Shown: positions 20,861 to 32,929, numbered from the stretch's first letter. The stretch is 42,684 nucleotides of DNA from Sphingomonadales bacterium BRH_c3 (GCA_001515985.1 LOET01000149.1:1-42684); one strand, 5' to 3'. Notes: generated by a model from the letters alone, not told the origin. Made by a program: numbers and translations.

Positions 20861-22071
20861 GCAATTCCGCCATTTTCAAGCAGGATAACCGGAACAGACG
20901 TTCCTGCTTCGATCCGGCCACCGTTCGGCAGACGATCGATCAGGCAATTTGCGTTGGCAAGTGCGCCCAGCGCGGACGAGTCCTGCGAATCGGCAAGCGT
21001 AACGTGCTTGCCATCCCAGCGGGCGCGCAGGAATTCATGGCGTGTGCCAACCGGTGGCAATTCGCATCCCGACGGCAGCAGCGCCCTTCGCGGCAGGGGA
21101 TCAGCGGCTCCCATCGCCGCGCGGATCAGCGGCAGCACGAACAGAAAGCATGTAACGAAGCTCGACACCGGATTGCCTGGCAAACCGAAAATCACCTGCC
21201 TGCCATCGCTGCGCTCGCGCGTTGCCACCATGATCGGCTTGCCCGGCTTCATCGCGACCTTCCAGAAATCTAGATTGGCGCCCCAGGCCTCAAGCGCAGG
21301 GCGCATCAGATCGTGATCTCCAACCGAGGCGCCGCCAGTAGTGACCAGGAGGTCAGCGCCCTCAGCTTCGGCCAGCGCTTTTGCCAGCGCATCGGCGTCA
21401 TCCGGCACAGGGCCAAGCCGCGTTACCCGGCAGCCGATCGCCTTGAGCATTGCCCCGATCATCGCGCCATTGCTTGCCGGTATCTGGTGCTCAGCGCAAT
21501 CCATCGGGTCAGCGACCAGCTCATCGCCGCTGTCGAGCACTGCCACGGATGGCGCGCGGCGTATGTCAAGCTCGGCGTGGCCAGCGCTTAGCGCAAGCGC
21601 AAGCTGGGCGGGGCCAATTCTGGTTCCGGCGCAAACTACGACATCCCCTTCGGCGAAGTCGGAACCGCGTTGGCGAACGTGACGCAGTGGATCGGGAAAA
21701 TCCTCCACACACGAAACAGTCTCACCTTCGACCTTCGCATTTTCCTGGATCAGCACACGATCCGCGCCAACGGGCATATGCGCCCCGGTCGAAATTCGCA
21801 CGGTTTCGCCAGCTTCAAGCGCACGAGCGAAGGGTGCCCCCGCGCGGCTTTCACCCACCAGGCGCCATGGCCCAGCTGCGTCGCCGCCAATCGCATAGCC
21901 ATCCATGGCCGAAAGGTTGGCAGGCGGCTGAGTTCGCCGCGCTCGCAAGTCATGCGCGAGATAAAGGCCGACCGCATCCTCGCACGAAATCCGCTTCACC
22001 GGCATGGGCTGCACCAGCGCCAATACCCGGGCCTGCGCTTCTTCAGGGGTAAGCATTGCCACCATGATCAA
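20857..22071 (-). CDS. moeA: molybdopterin molybdenumtransferase
   Basis: [19 protein letters not shown] and [12 protein letters not shown] motifs; follows moaC with overlapping start/stop. Confidence 0.95.
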   Translation of the reverse strand: MIMVAMLTPEEAQARVLALVQPMPVKRISCEDAVGLYLAHDLRARRTQPPANLSAMDGYAIGGDAAGPWRLVGESRAGAPFARALEAGETVRISTGAHMPVGADRVLIQENAKVEGETVSCVEDFPDPLRHVRQRGSDFAEGDVVVCAGTRIGPAQLALALSAGHAELDIRRAPSVAVLDSGDELVADPMDCAEHQIPASNGAMIGAMLKAIGCRVTRLGPVPDDADALAKALAEAEGADLLVTTGGASVGDHDLMRPALEAWGANLDFWKVAMKPGKPIMVATRERSDGRQVIFGLPGNPVSSFVTCFLFVLPLIRAAMGAADPLPRRALLPSGCELPPVGTRHEFLRARWDGKHVTLADSQDSSALGALANANCLIDRLPNGGRIEAGTSVPVILLENGGIA

Positions 22072-22541
22072 TCGGCGGTCCAGTGGCCTGACTTGCCGCC
22101 GCGTTTTTCAAGCAGGCGAACCTCGCCGATCACCATGCCCTTGTCGAGCGCCTTGGCCATGTCGTAGATTGTCAGCAGCGCGGTGGAAGCGGCCACCATT
22201 GCTTCCATTTCCACGCCGGTCTTGCCGGTCAAATTAGCTACTGCGGTTACCTGCACGCCGTCATCTTCAAAGGCAAAGTCGATATTGACGGCATCCAGGC
22301 TGAGCGGGTGGCACATCGGGATCAATTCGCCGGTTCGCTTCGCTGCCATGATCCCCGCTATCCTTGCGGTGCCCAGCACATCGCCTTTCGGCGCATCGCC
22401 CGCCTTGATCGCCGCGAGCGCTCTTGCGCTCATGCGAATAACGCCCCCCGCGCGCGCCATGCGCTCGGTCGCCGGTTTGGCCCCCACATCAACCATACGC
22501 GCATTACCGCTTTCATCGAGATGGGTCAGTCGCTTGCTCAT
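22068..22541 (-). CDS. moaC: cyclic pyranopterin monophosphate synthase
   Basis: [65 protein letters not shown]. Confidence 0.97.
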   Translation of the reverse strand: MSKRLTHLDESGNARMVDVGAKPATERMARAGGVIRMSARALAAIKAGDAPKGDVLGTARIAGIMAAKRTGELIPMCHPLSLDAVNIDFAFEDDGVQVTAVANLTGKTGVEMEAMVAASTALLTIYDMAKALDKGMVIGEVRLLEKRGGKSGHWTAD

Positions 22542-22592
22542 GCTAGAACTCCGCTTGCCTTCCTACTCCGTTCGTCGCGCGCAGGGGACGCT

Positions 22593-22613
22593 TGGAACAC
22601 ATGGAACACTGTC
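22593..22613. repeat. Short 9-bp-period direct repeat (GGAACACAT GGAACACTG)
   Basis: cttggaacacatggaacactgtc in the moaC-trpC intergenic interval. Confidence 0.5.
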
Positions 22614-22652
22614 TTAAAAAACAAATCCGGGCGGTCACTGCAGTGCCCTTTG

Positions 22653-22688
22653 ATCGATCTGGTCGATCTGGTCGATCAGGTCGATGAA
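22653..22688. repeat. Short tandem repeat, about four copies of a 9-bp unit (GGTCGATCT-like)
   Basis: gatcgatct ggtcgatct ggtcgatca ggtcgatga in the moaC-trpC intergenic interval. Confidence 0.7.
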
Positions 22689-22758
22689 GCGAAAGGAGCA
22701 AGGCGGAACCACATCGTTCGCTCTTGCCAGTTTCTCGCAATGTAGGACAGTCCAGCTT

Positions 22759-23547
22759 CTAGCCGTTCAGCAACTTGCGTGTGGCAACCTCGACATCATC
22801 CTGCCGCATCAGGCTCTCCCCGACCAGGAAAGCACGCACGCCCGAATTCGCCAGACGCGTGCAATCGTCATGGCTGTTGATTCCGCTTTCACTGACGAGC
22901 AATGCGCCTGGCGGTGCGAGCGAAATAAGCCGTTCGGTCGTAGAAAGATCAGTCCTGAAGGTCTTCAAATCGCGATTGTTGACGCCGATCAGCCGTGAGG
23001 CGAGCCGGGCGGCGCGCTCCATCTCGGCCTCGTCGTGTACCTCGACAAGCACATCCATGCCGCGTTCAATTGCCGCAGCTTCGATCTCTGCCATCTCAGC
23101 GTCGCCAAGCGCAGCAACGATGATCAGGATCGCGTCCGCGCCGATGCTGCGCGCTTCGGCGACCTGCCACGGATCGACCATGAAATCCTTGCGCAGCACC
23201 GGCAGGTCGCATGCTGCGCGCGCCGCCTTGAGGTAATCCTCATGGCCTTGGAAATAGGGCGCATCGGTCAGGACAGAGAGGCAAGCAGCGCCGCCGGCCT
23301 GATAGGCGCGGGCGTGCTGATCAGGTTGGAAATTCTCGCGGATCAGGCCCATGGAAGGCGAGGCTTTCTTGATCTCCGCGATCAGCGCAAAGCCACCGAC
23401 GGACTTGATGCGCAGCGCTGCTTCAAAGCCGCGCGGTGCGCTTTGCCCGGCGGCGAGATGGTCGAGCGCGGTGACCGAGGATTCGGCGCGCTTTTGCGCT
23501 ACCTCGATCCGCTTTGTGGCGCAGATTTCCTCAAGCTTGTTCATCAT
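22759..23547 (-). CDS. trpC: indole-3-glycerol phosphate synthase
   Basis: [65 protein letters not shown]-terminal extension to 23763 rejected (REP-like translation); start MMNKLEE. Confidence 0.96.
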   Translation of the reverse strand: MMNKLEEICATKRIEVAQKRAESSVTALDHLAAGQSAPRGFEAALRIKSVGGFALIAEIKKASPSMGLIRENFQPDQHARAYQAGGAACLSVLTDAPYFQGHEDYLKAARAACDLPVLRKDFMVDPWQVAEARSIGADAILIIVAALGDAEMAEIEAAAIERGMDVLVEVHDEAEMERAARLASRLIGVNNRDLKTFRTDLSTTERLISLAPPGALLVSESGINSHDDCTRLANSGVRAFLVGESLMRQDDVEVATRKLLNG

Positions 23548-23553
23548 TTTCCT

Positions 23554-23632
23554 CGTCATTCCCGCGTATGCGGGAATCCAGATTGCGAGGGGAACGGTTC
23601 CGCTGTGGATCCCCGCTTTCGCGGGGATGACG
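23554..23632. repeat. REP-like inverted hairpin pair (VIPAKAGIH / WIPAYAGMT-type extragenic repeat)
   Basis: CGTCATTCCCGCGTATGCGGGAATCCA at 23554-23580 and the inverse of CGTCATCCCCGCGAAAGCGGGGATCCA at 23606-23632; each arm is itself a hairpin. Confidence 0.9.
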
Positions 23633-23653
23633 AACAGGGAGTGTAATTCGTCA

Positions 23654-24646
23654 TCATTTTGCCATCTCGATCCAGCGCGCCAGCAATGCCGCCGCCTTAC
23701 CGCTGTCGAGCGCTTCGGCCGCCAAGGCGGCACCTTCGACCCAGTCTTCAACCTTGCCCGCAACGATCAGCGCCGCTGCGGTATTGAACTTGACGGTTTC
23801 GCGATAGGCACCCGGCTCGCCTGCCAGCAAGGCGGCGAGTGCCTTTGCATTATGGGCCGGATCTCCGCCGCGAATAGCTTCAAGCGGCGCGTGCTCCAGC
23901 CCGGCCATTGCCGCATCCACACGCCGCATTTCGAAATCATTGCCGGTTACGTCGGCCAATTCGTTACCCCCGGCAAGGCTCAGCTCGTCCAGCCCTTCGT
24001 CGCCCGAGACGATGAAGGTGCGATCGCTTCCGAGCCGCGCCGCCGCGTCGCCATAGATCGAGACATAGCCGGGGCGGGCAATGCCGATCAGCTGGCGCCG
24101 CACGCCAACCGGATTGGACAACGGCCCCATGAGGTTGAAGATCGTGCGGCGGGCAAGTCTCTTGCGAATGGGCTGGATGCGCACCATCGCCGGGTGGTGA
24201 TTGGGGGCAAACAGGAAGCAGATGCCGATTTCCGCCAGCGTTTTTTCTGCGGTGCGCCCGGCGGCGGCCATGTCGAGCCCCAAAACTTCGAGCGTATCGG
24301 CCACGCCCGAAAGCGAGGAGATCGCCCGGTTGCCGTGGCGGGCGACCGGCACACCGCAGGCCGCGACAACCAGGCCTACTGCGGTTGACACGTTCAGCGT
24401 ATGGTGGCCATCCCCGCCGGTTCCGCAGACATCGATCGCATTTGCGGGTCCAGCGACTGGAATATAGCGGGCCCTGAGCGCGCGGGCTGCACCCGCGATC
24501 TCGTCTGCGGTTTCGCTGCGCTCCGTCATCGCCAGCAGGAAACGCGCGATTTCCTCATCGCTGGCCTCGCCGTCAAGGATCCAGCCGAATACCTCTTCGG
24601 CCTCGGCTTCGGTCATATGCGGCACGGCAAGGGGCAGGGTTTTCAT
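23654..24646 (-). CDS. trpD: anthranilate phosphoribosyltransferase
   Basis: [46 protein letters not shown] and [10 protein letters not shown] motifs. Confidence 0.97.
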   Translation of the reverse strand: MKTLPLAVPHMTEAEAEEVFGWILDGEASDEEIARFLLAMTERSETADEIAGAARALRARYIPVAGPANAIDVCGTGGDGHHTLNVSTAVGLVVAACGVPVARHGNRAISSLSGVADTLEVLGLDMAAAGRTAEKTLAEIGICFLFAPNHHPAMVRIQPIRKRLARRTIFNLMGPLSNPVGVRRQLIGIARPGYVSIYGDAAARLGSDRTFIVSGDEGLDELSLAGGNELADVTGNDFEMRRVDAAMAGLEHAPLEAIRGGDPAHNAKALAALLAGEPGAYRETVKFNTAAALIVAGKVEDWVEGAALAAEALDSGKAAALLARWIEMAK

Positions 24647-25242
24647 GCCGCTTCCTTCACCTCGAGCCCGCAGATCCGCAGAAAGTTGGCCAGCAGCGCG
24701 TGGCCGTGCTCGGTAGCGATGCTTTCAGGGTGGAACTGCACCCCGTGGATCGGCAGCTCTCGGTGGCGGAAACCCATGGTGAAGCCATCGTCGGAAGTGG
24801 CGTTGACGGCCAGATCATCAGGCTGATTGCGCACCACCAGGCTATGATAGCGGGTGGCGGTGAAGGGCGAGGGGAGCCCCGCGAACACACCGCTGCTATC
24901 ATGGCTGATCGGGGAAGTCTTGCCGTGCATCAGCCCGCCGCGCTCGACCATACCGCCGAAATACTGACCGATCGCCTGATGGCCCAGGCACACGCCAAGC
25001 AGCGGCTTGCCGGCATCGGCGCAAGCGGAAACGAGATCGAGGCTGATCCCCGCTTCATTGGGCGTGCAGGGGCCGGGCGAGATCAGGAAACCCGCGGCAT
25101 TGGTCTTGATCGCCTCGCCAGCGCTCAGCGCGTCATTGCGTTCCACCTGCACCTTGGCGCCCAGCTCCATCAAGTAGTGGACCAGGTTGAAGGTGAAGCT
25201 GTCGTAATTGTCGATAACCAAAATGGTCGGTGCGCAGGTCAT
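24643..25242 (-). CDS. trpG: anthranilate synthase component II (glutamine amidotransferase)
   Basis: ILVIDNYDSFTFNLVHYL, PLLGVCLGHQAIGQYFGG, GVQFHPESIATEHG. Confidence 0.96.
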   Translation of the reverse strand: MTCAPTILVIDNYDSFTFNLVHYLMELGAKVQVERNDALSAGEAIKTNAAGFLISPGPCTPNEAGISLDLVSACADAGKPLLGVCLGHQAIGQYFGGMVERGGLMHGKTSPISHDSSGVFAGLPSPFTATRYHSLVVRNQPDDLAVNATSDDGFTMGFRHRELPIHGVQFHPESIATEHGHALLANFLRICGLEVKEAA

Positions 25243-26057
25243 GGCGCCGCCGTGTCGCGTTTTGTCACGACAATCAAGGGCCCGATCGCGGCACCGTCGT
25301 CAAGCCGCTCGGTCACCGGGTCCCACAAGGCGGACACCCCGCCATCAAGAGCGAGGGCGGCGGGCGTCTTGAGCTCGTCACGGAAATAGCGCGCGAATTG
25401 CCCGAAACTGATCGCTGCTTCGGAAATGACAAAATGCGCCTTGCCCTCGGCATCAATACCCACCCCGTTGCGGATGCTGCGCGAAGGGCCGTCATCCTGG
25501 AATTCGGGATGCAACTCGCCGTCGATCACCAGCATCGGGCCCGATTGGGTACCGAATTTCGGGCGGTCGCTGACATTGTAGAGGAAGTTGTTCGACGTGC
25601 GGATTTCCCACTTGCCGTCGGTGCCGAAAAACACACCGTTGGGCTGGAGGTGGAAATTGCCATCACCCTCTTCACGGTTGAGCTCCACAAGCCGCTCGCC
25701 TTCCTCGACGTAATAGCCCAGCGGGCTGCCATCGTCCTTGAACATGCCGCCGTTCATGGCGAAGGCCACCACTGCCGCCTGCTTGCCCAGTGCCTCGCCA
25801 TAGGTGCGTAGCGAATGGTATCTCGCCCCGTTAGGATCGGACAGCACCATGGCAATCCGGTGCTTGGCCGGATCGGCCACGCAATGGGTCAGCGGCACAG
25901 CCTCGAACACCACGACCTCGCAGGCCGAAGCCTCGCGCCGCAGTGCGACGCGCTGTTCGGATTTTGAGCCGATTTCGGTGCGGGTCACCGGCTCGCCGCC
26001 CTCAACGTCGCAAGCGGAAAGCGCCAGTAAAGGCGCAGTAAGCAGCAGCACACGCAT
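25239..26057 (-). CDS. phosphodiester glycosidase (NAGPA/DUF2233-like) family lipoprotein
   Basis: Lipobox LLALSAC; FAMNGGMFKDDGSPLGYYVEEGE, NGVFF, GPMLVIDGELHPEF, LALDGGVSALW; start overlaps the trpE stop (ATGA). Confidence 0.85.
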   Translation of the reverse strand: MRVLLLTAPLLALSACDVEGGEPVTRTEIGSKSEQRVALRREASACEVVVFEAVPLTHCVADPAKHRIAMVLSDPNGARYHSLRTYGEALGKQAAVVAFAMNGGMFKDDGSPLGYYVEEGERLVELNREEGDGNFHLQPNGVFFGTDGKWEIRTSNNFLYNVSDRPKFGTQSGPMLVIDGELHPEFQDDGPSRSIRNGVGIDAEGKAHFVISEAAISFGQFARYFRDELKTPAALALDGGVSALWDPVTERLDDGAAIGPLIVVTKRDTAAP

Positions 26058-27580
26058 CACTGGCCGAACCCCGGTTCGCTGGCGACGCGGGCGGCTTCCC
26101 TTGCAGCCGCGATCAATGCGCCGGCCTTGGCCTTGCATTCGGCCAGCTCGGCCTCAGGGTCGCTGTCAGCCACGATCCCGGCACCTGCTTGCACATGCAT
26201 CATCCCGTCCTTGATCACGGCGGTCCGCAACACGATGCAACTGTCGACCGATCCATCGGGCGAAAAATAACCGACGCCGCCGGCATATGCCCCGCGCGCC
26301 TCTGGCTCGAGCTCGGCGATGATTTCGCAGGCGCGGATCTTGGGCGCGCCGCTGACCGTGCCCGCCGGGAAGCCCGCGAACAGCGCGTCGAGTGCATCGT
26401 GCGAAGAATCGAGCTGGCCGATCACATTGCTGACAATATGCATGACGTGGCTGTAGCGCTCGATGGTAAAGCTTTGGGTCACCTCGACCGATCCCGTGGC
26501 CGCAACCCGGCCAACATCATTACGCCCCAGATCAAGCAGCATGAGATGTTCCGCCCGTTCCTTAGGGTCGGCAAGCAGGCTGGATTCGTTGGCGGCATCT
26601 TCTGCCAGCGTGGCGCCGCGCGGCCGCGTGCCCGCGATGGGGCGAATGGTCACTTCGCCATTTCGTACCCGCACCAGTATCTCCGGGCTTGATCCGACTA
26701 CGGCAAAACCCGGCAGGTCGAGGAAATAAAGGAAGGGCGAAGGGTTCACCCGCCGCAATGCTCGATAAAGCTCGATCGGCGGGAGCGGGAAGGGCGTGGT
26801 GAAGCGCTGGGCCAGCACCACCTGGAAAATGTCGCCCGCCTCGATGTAATCCTTGGCGCGCAGCACCATCGCCTTGTAATCTTCGGCTGCGATCACCGGT
26901 TCAAGCGCCATATCTGGCAGGCCCTGCGCCGGTGTGTGCGGCGCAATGGTACCGGCAAGGCGCCGGAGCACATCGTCAATCCGCTCGCCTGCGCGTTCGA
27001 TCACTGTATCGGGATTCTTCGCCGCCCAGATCGGCGCGATGGCAAAGAGTGCATCGGTGAGCCCGTCGAACACCAGGATCACCGTAGGGCGCACGAACAG
27101 CATGTCGGGCAGGTCAAGCGGGCTGGCGGGAGCGCGCGGCAGATCTTCAACCAATCCGACGGTTTCGAACCCGAAATAGCCGACCAGGCAAGCGAGCGCG
27201 GGTGGCAGCCCCTCTGGCACATCGATACGGCAGGAATCGGCCAGTGCGCGCAAGGCATCAAGGCTGCCCGCCCCGCATGGCTGGAAGGCAGCGCGATCGC
27301 GTTGCCAGTCGGCATTGATTTCTGCCGTGTTCCCGCGCGCACGAAACACCAGGTCAGGGTCAAGGCCGAGCAGGCTGTAGCGTCCGCGCACCTCGCCGCC
27401 TTCGACCGATTCAAGCAGGAAGTCTCCACGCTCCGGCTCGATCAGCTTGGCTGCCGCACCCACTGGTGTTTCGGTATCCGCGATGACCTTGCGCCATACC
27501 AGCGTAGGCTTGCCCGCGGCAAGCGCGGCGGCTGCGGTGGCGGAATTATCCGTCAAACGGGGGCCTGCGGCAGGGGGCAA
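26057..27580 (-). CDS. trpE: anthranilate synthase component I
   Basis: FQVVLAQRFTTPFPLPPIELYRALRRVNPSPFLYFLDL, IRPIAGTRPRG, HLMLLDLGRNDVGRVA, FPAGTVSGAPKIRA. Confidence 0.97.
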   Translation of the reverse strand: MPPAAGPRLTDNSATAAAALAAGKPTLVWRKVIADTETPVGAAAKLIEPERGDFLLESVEGGEVRGRYSLLGLDPDLVFRARGNTAEINADWQRDRAAFQPCGAGSLDALRALADSCRIDVPEGLPPALACLVGYFGFETVGLVEDLPRAPASPLDLPDMLFVRPTVILVFDGLTDALFAIAPIWAAKNPDTVIERAGERIDDVLRRLAGTIAPHTPAQGLPDMALEPVIAAEDYKAMVLRAKDYIEAGDIFQVVLAQRFTTPFPLPPIELYRALRRVNPSPFLYFLDLPGFAVVGSSPEILVRVRNGEVTIRPIAGTRPRGATLAEDAANESSLLADPKERAEHLMLLDLGRNDVGRVAATGSVEVTQSFTIERYSHVMHIVSNVIGQLDSSHDALDALFAGFPAGTVSGAPKIRACEIIAELEPEARGAYAGGVGYFSPDGSVDSCIVLRTAVIKDGMMHVQAGAGIVADSDPEAELAECKAKAGALIAAAREAARVASEPGFGQ

Positions 27581-27593
27581 GCGGGCGTTTCCT

Positions 27594-29528
27594 CTAATTT
27601 TCGCCGGTGAGCTGACGCCGCACTGCAGCGACCGCCGCCGGATTGGTCTCGACGCCGATTTCGGCTCGAATCGCGCGGGTCAGCTGCGATGCCAATTCAT
27701 CGCCCATCGGGCCGCGCATTTGCCGCTGCGCGGAAGCGATCAACGGATTGTCGGGCGCAACTTCGGGCGTCTCGATATTCTGCAGGTCAACCACAAACCA
27801 GCCGATATCATTCGGTGCTTCGAGCCGCTTGGTAGAGCCTTCCGCCATGCTGAACATCAGCGCCAATGCAGGCGGGATCTGCTGGCCCTGAGCGAGCAGT
27901 TCCTGGCGATCGAGGCTGAGAAGGTCCGGCGGGGGAAGGGTTACCGGCTCTTCGCGCAGCGCCTCCGCCAATGTAGCGCCATCGCCCACGCGCTTGATCA
28001 CCCGGTCGGCTGCCTCGCGCGCCTTCCGGGCGCCTTCACGGAGCCTCCAGTCGAACACCACCTGCTCGCGAATTTCCTTGAGCGGGGCGGCGGCGGAAGG
28101 TGTGGTATCCGAAACCTCGAAAATCAGGAAAGTGGTTCCACGAACCAATTCGGCCAGTTGCGGTTCGCCTTCTTCCATCTGGAAAGCGGTGCTGATGGCA
28201 CCCTGCAATTGCGGTGGCAACGTGGCCGCAGGATTGCCGTAGATCCGGCCATCTGCGGTGATCGGCGCGGTGGCTTCCAGCGCTACACCAAGTTCCTCGG
28301 CCACTTGCGAAAGAGCTGCGCCGCCTGAAATCTCTTCTTCCACCCTTGCGCTGAGATCCGCGAGGGCTTGTGCGCGCTTTTCTTCAGTCAGTGCTTCGCG
28401 GATTTGCGGGGTGGCCTGGGCAAGATCACGTTCCGGTATCCGGTCGATCTTGTCGACTCGCACCAAATGCCAGCCAAGCGGGCTGCGCGCTGGTTCAGCG
28501 ATGCTGCCTTGTGCGGCGGCAAACGCGGCTTCAGCCACTGCGCCGCTCGTGGTATTGGCAAATTCCTCGCGTTCGACCGGGCCGACCACGGTTGTACTGA
28601 ACCCCGCACTGCGCGCCGCCGCCGCCAGCGCTGACCCACCGCTGGCCTGCTTGAGCAAGGCTTTGGCCGCATCCTCGGTCGGCACAATCAATTGCGTGAA
28701 GGTGCGCTGCTCGCGCGCGGTATATTGGGCCCGGTCGCGTTGGTAACGCGCTGCAATCTCGGCTCCTGTCGGGGCAAGATCCGTATCAAGGTTGTCCAGC
28801 CCGAAAGTGGCATAACGCAATACGCGGCGCTCTGGCCGGATGTAATCGTCACGGTTTTCCTTGTAGAAGGCGGCCAGTGCAGCTTCGCTTGGATCATCCT
28901 TCGGGGCAAATTCCGCTGACGGAATGAAACCCACCGCACCGTCGCGCCGCTCAAGCAGCAAGGCGCTATACCGCGTTGCCAGCTTACGGGGCATCTGTAT
29001 GCCGCTGAGGGCCGGTGCCAGAATTTGCGTGACCAGAATGCTGTCGGCAAGATCTTGCCGCAGCATCTCTTCGCTCAATCCCTGCTGCCGCAGGGCTGCC
29101 TGGAAGGCGGCACTGCTGAAATTGCCATCCGGACCGCGAAAGGCACCGATTTGCAGGATCTCGCTATTGACCAGATTTTTGCCTGCCCTCAGGCCGTATT
29201 TCTCGGCATAGTTCCCCACAGAGTAGCGATCGATCATCTGTTGAAGCACTTCGTCAAGTCCGCCTTGTGCGGTGAACATGGCCATTGTGATGGTCGGGTT
29301 TTCCTGCCGTACCTGGTCAACCGCGTTGCTTACGGCGCGTCCGAACTCGGCATTGCCAATCTTTTGGTCGCCCACCACGGCAACCCGGTCGCCCCCGGAC
29401 ACCCCTCCGAAAACGTTTTGATTCGCCACATCGCTGCTGGCAAAGGCGAATGCGATCAGGACCAGAAAACCCAACGTCAAACCGAGGCCAAGTTTCGAAC
29501 TGAAGAAATTGCGAAAAAATGTGATCAT
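27594..29528 (-). CDS. ppiD: SurA N-terminal/PpiC-type peptidylprolyl isomerase (PpiD-like)
   Basis: Single N-terminal TM (GLGLTLGFLVLIAFAFA), SurA-N-like region, PPIC-like PLGWHLVRVDKI; ATG at 29528 preferred over the upstream extension. Confidence 0.85.
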   Translation of the reverse strand: MITFFRNFFSSKLGLGLTLGFLVLIAFAFASSDVANQNVFGGVSGGDRVAVVGDQKIGNAEFGRAVSNAVDQVRQENPTITMAMFTAQGGLDEVLQQMIDRYSVGNYAEKYGLRAGKNLVNSEILQIGAFRGPDGNFSSAAFQAALRQQGLSEEMLRQDLADSILVTQILAPALSGIQMPRKLATRYSALLLERRDGAVGFIPSAEFAPKDDPSEAALAAFYKENRDDYIRPERRVLRYATFGLDNLDTDLAPTGAEIAARYQRDRAQYTAREQRTFTQLIVPTEDAAKALLKQASGGSALAAAARSAGFSTTVVGPVEREEFANTTSGAVAEAAFAAAQGSIAEPARSPLGWHLVRVDKIDRIPERDLAQATPQIREALTEEKRAQALADLSARVEEEISGGAALSQVAEELGVALEATAPITADGRIYGNPAATLPPQLQGAISTAFQMEEGEPQLAELVRGTTFLIFEVSDTTPSAAAPLKEIREQVVFDWRLREGARKAREAADRVIKRVGDGATLAEALREEPVTLPPPDLLSLDRQELLAQGQQIPPALALMFSMAEGSTKRLEAPNDIGWFVVDLQNIETPEVAPDNPLIASAQRQMRGPMGDELASQLTRAIRAEIGVETNPAAVAAVRRQLTGEN

Positions 29529-29749
29529 GGATTTAGGCGATCCGCAGCTAGATGCCTCGCGCAGTTGCGAGAACGAAGTTGATGGCTCGCGCCTTATCGG
29601 CCCAGCGGCGCTGCCGCAACAGCCGAGACGCGTTCTTGCCGCAACAGTGAAGAAACGGTTTTGACTGGAAAAGAAAGGTCGGCTAGCGGGGCCCGCCGCG
29701 CAGCCCCTATCTTGAAAGGGCTGGATTCGTAGATAGCAGGATATTTCCC

Positions 29750-30511
29750 ATGGCCGAACGGCCCTATATTGTTGGCAATTGGAAAATGAACGGCACGCGT
29801 GCCATGCTGTCAGAAGCGCGCGCGATTGACCGTGCGGCGCAGCGGCACATGAAGGTCGAGGTGGCGATTGCCCCGCCATACACACTGATCCATGCGGTGC
29901 ACCGCGAAGTCGAACAGATCGGTGTGGGTGCGCAGGATTGCCACCCGGGCACTGACGGTGCCTCTACCGGTGACATTTCCGCCAGCATGCTGGCGGATGC
30001 CGGCGCCAAGTTTGTGATCGTGGGTCATAGCGAGCGCCGCCAGGGGCATGGTGAAAGCAATGCCCTGGTGCGCGACAAGGCGCAGGCCGTGCTGGATGCC
30101 GGAATGCGGGTGATCATGTGCTGCGGCGAGGACGCCAAAACGCGGGATGCAGGCAAGGCGGCCAGCTTTGTTACGCACCAGCTGAAGGATTCGCTGCCGG
30201 GAATTGAAAACGCTGCTGACCGTTTGACCGTGGCTTATGAGCCGATCTGGGCGATCGGCACCGGCAATACTGCAAGCTCGCAGGACATCGCCGAGATGCA
30301 TCGGGAAATTCGCAAGTTGCTGATTGAGCTTTACGGCGAGGAGCAGGGCGGCGGCGTGCGCATCCTTTATGGCGGTTCGGTCAATCCGGAAAACGCCCGC
30401 GAGATTTTTGCCACTGAAGAAGTGGGCGGTGCATTGGTTGGCGGAGCAAGCCTGACGGCTGATAGCTTCATGGGCATCGCGCTCGCTGCCGGAGATATGC
30501 TGGACAATTGA
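29750..30511 (+). CDS. tpiA: triosephosphate isomerase
   Basis: RPYIVGNWKMNGT, FVIVGHSERRQ, VAYEPIWAIGTG, ILYGGSVNPEN. Confidence 0.98.
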   Translation: MAERPYIVGNWKMNGTRAMLSEARAIDRAAQRHMKVEVAIAPPYTLIHAVHREVEQIGVGAQDCHPGTDGASTGDISASMLADAGAKFVIVGHSERRQGHGESNALVRDKAQAVLDAGMRVIMCCGEDAKTRDAGKAASFVTHQLKDSLPGIENAADRLTVAYEPIWAIGTGNTASSQDIAEMHREIRKLLIELYGEEQGGGVRILYGGSVNPENAREIFATEEVGGALVGGASLTADSFMGIALAAGDMLDN

Positions 30512-30620
30512 TGCGCGGCGTCCTGCGGGCATTGCGTGCGCGGGATCGCCTGACGCAGCAGCCCTTGTCGATTGCGCACCGCTGCCCTAAATGCGGGCCT
30601 GCAAGCTAGATAGGATTACC

Positions 30621-30995
30621 ATGTCACTGTTCCTGTTCCTCACTGTCGTTCAAACGCTGGTCGCAGCTGGGCTGGTCGGCGTGATCCTGATGCAACGTTC
30701 AGAGGGCGGCGGGCTTGGCATTGGTGGCAGCCCCGGCGGCCTGATGGGCGCGCGCGGCGCGGCGGATTTCCTTACCCGTTCAACGCGCTGGCTGGCGATC
30801 CTGTTCGTTGGCTTGTCGATCGCACTTGCCGCTGTGGCGGTGGAAACGACTGGCGGCGAAGAAATCAGCAGCACGCTTGAGCGCACGGTGGCTCCGGCAA
30901 CTGATCCGCTCGCCATGCCCGCCGATCCGCTTGCTCCGGCGCCGGTCCAAGGTGAACCGGCCAGCGACGATCCGCTAGTCGGCGCGACCGAATAG
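30621..30995 (+). CDS. secG: preprotein translocase subunit SecG
   Basis: Two TM segments, ILMQRSEGGGLGIGGSPGGLMGARGAADFLTRSTRWLAILF; ATG at 30621. Confidence 0.93.
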   Translation: MSLFLFLTVVQTLVAAGLVGVILMQRSEGGGLGIGGSPGGLMGARGAADFLTRSTRWLAILFVGLSIALAAVAVETTGGEEISSTLERTVAPATDPLAMPADPLAPAPVQGEPASDDPLVGATE

Positions 30996-31074
30996 CCACA
31001 AACTGACCGCGATTGTGGATTGCGGGGGCGCCCGCGCGCCAAATCGCTTGCCACGAATCCGTTTCACCGCTTAA

Positions 31075-32721
<1,647 letters not shown>

Positions 32722-32929
32722 GTGGTAAATTCGGGCGGTAATGCACTGAATTTTCAGGCCGGACGGAAAGCGACATCTCGCAAGGCACTGAAATATCAGA
32801 CTATCCCGGTTGCTCGTAAAGAAAATGCAACTCGCTGTCGCATTTATACAAGTCAGTCAGTGATTTATGGCACAGGATGCTTTTCCAAGGCGTAAATTGC
32901 GTTTGGTTTTGGATCGTTGATCCAACAGG

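Noticed and set aside
22597-22613. Possible second LexA box (GAAC...GAAC) in the moaC-trpC gap
   Set aside because: Spacing between GAAC half-sites is 5 bp, not 7; does not fit the SOS box.
22593-22688. CRISPR-like array
   Set aside because: Units are only 9 bp with no spacers; not a CRISPR array.
23548-23763. N-terminal extension of TrpC in the ORF track
   Set aside because: The extension reads through the REP-like element ([26 protein letters not shown]) and into the trpD coding region; MMNKLEE is the natural start.
29701-29722. Hairpin CAGCCC-CTATCTTGAAA-GGGCTG upstream of tpiA
   Set aside because: Only a 6-bp stem in GC-rich DNA; no clear regulatory family or T-tract, so not called.
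29529-29885. N-terminal extension of the PpiD-like ORF
   Set aside because: Low-complexity, overlaps the divergent tpiA gene, and MITFFRNFFSSKLGLGLTLGFLVLIAFAFA is a typical start with TM anchor.
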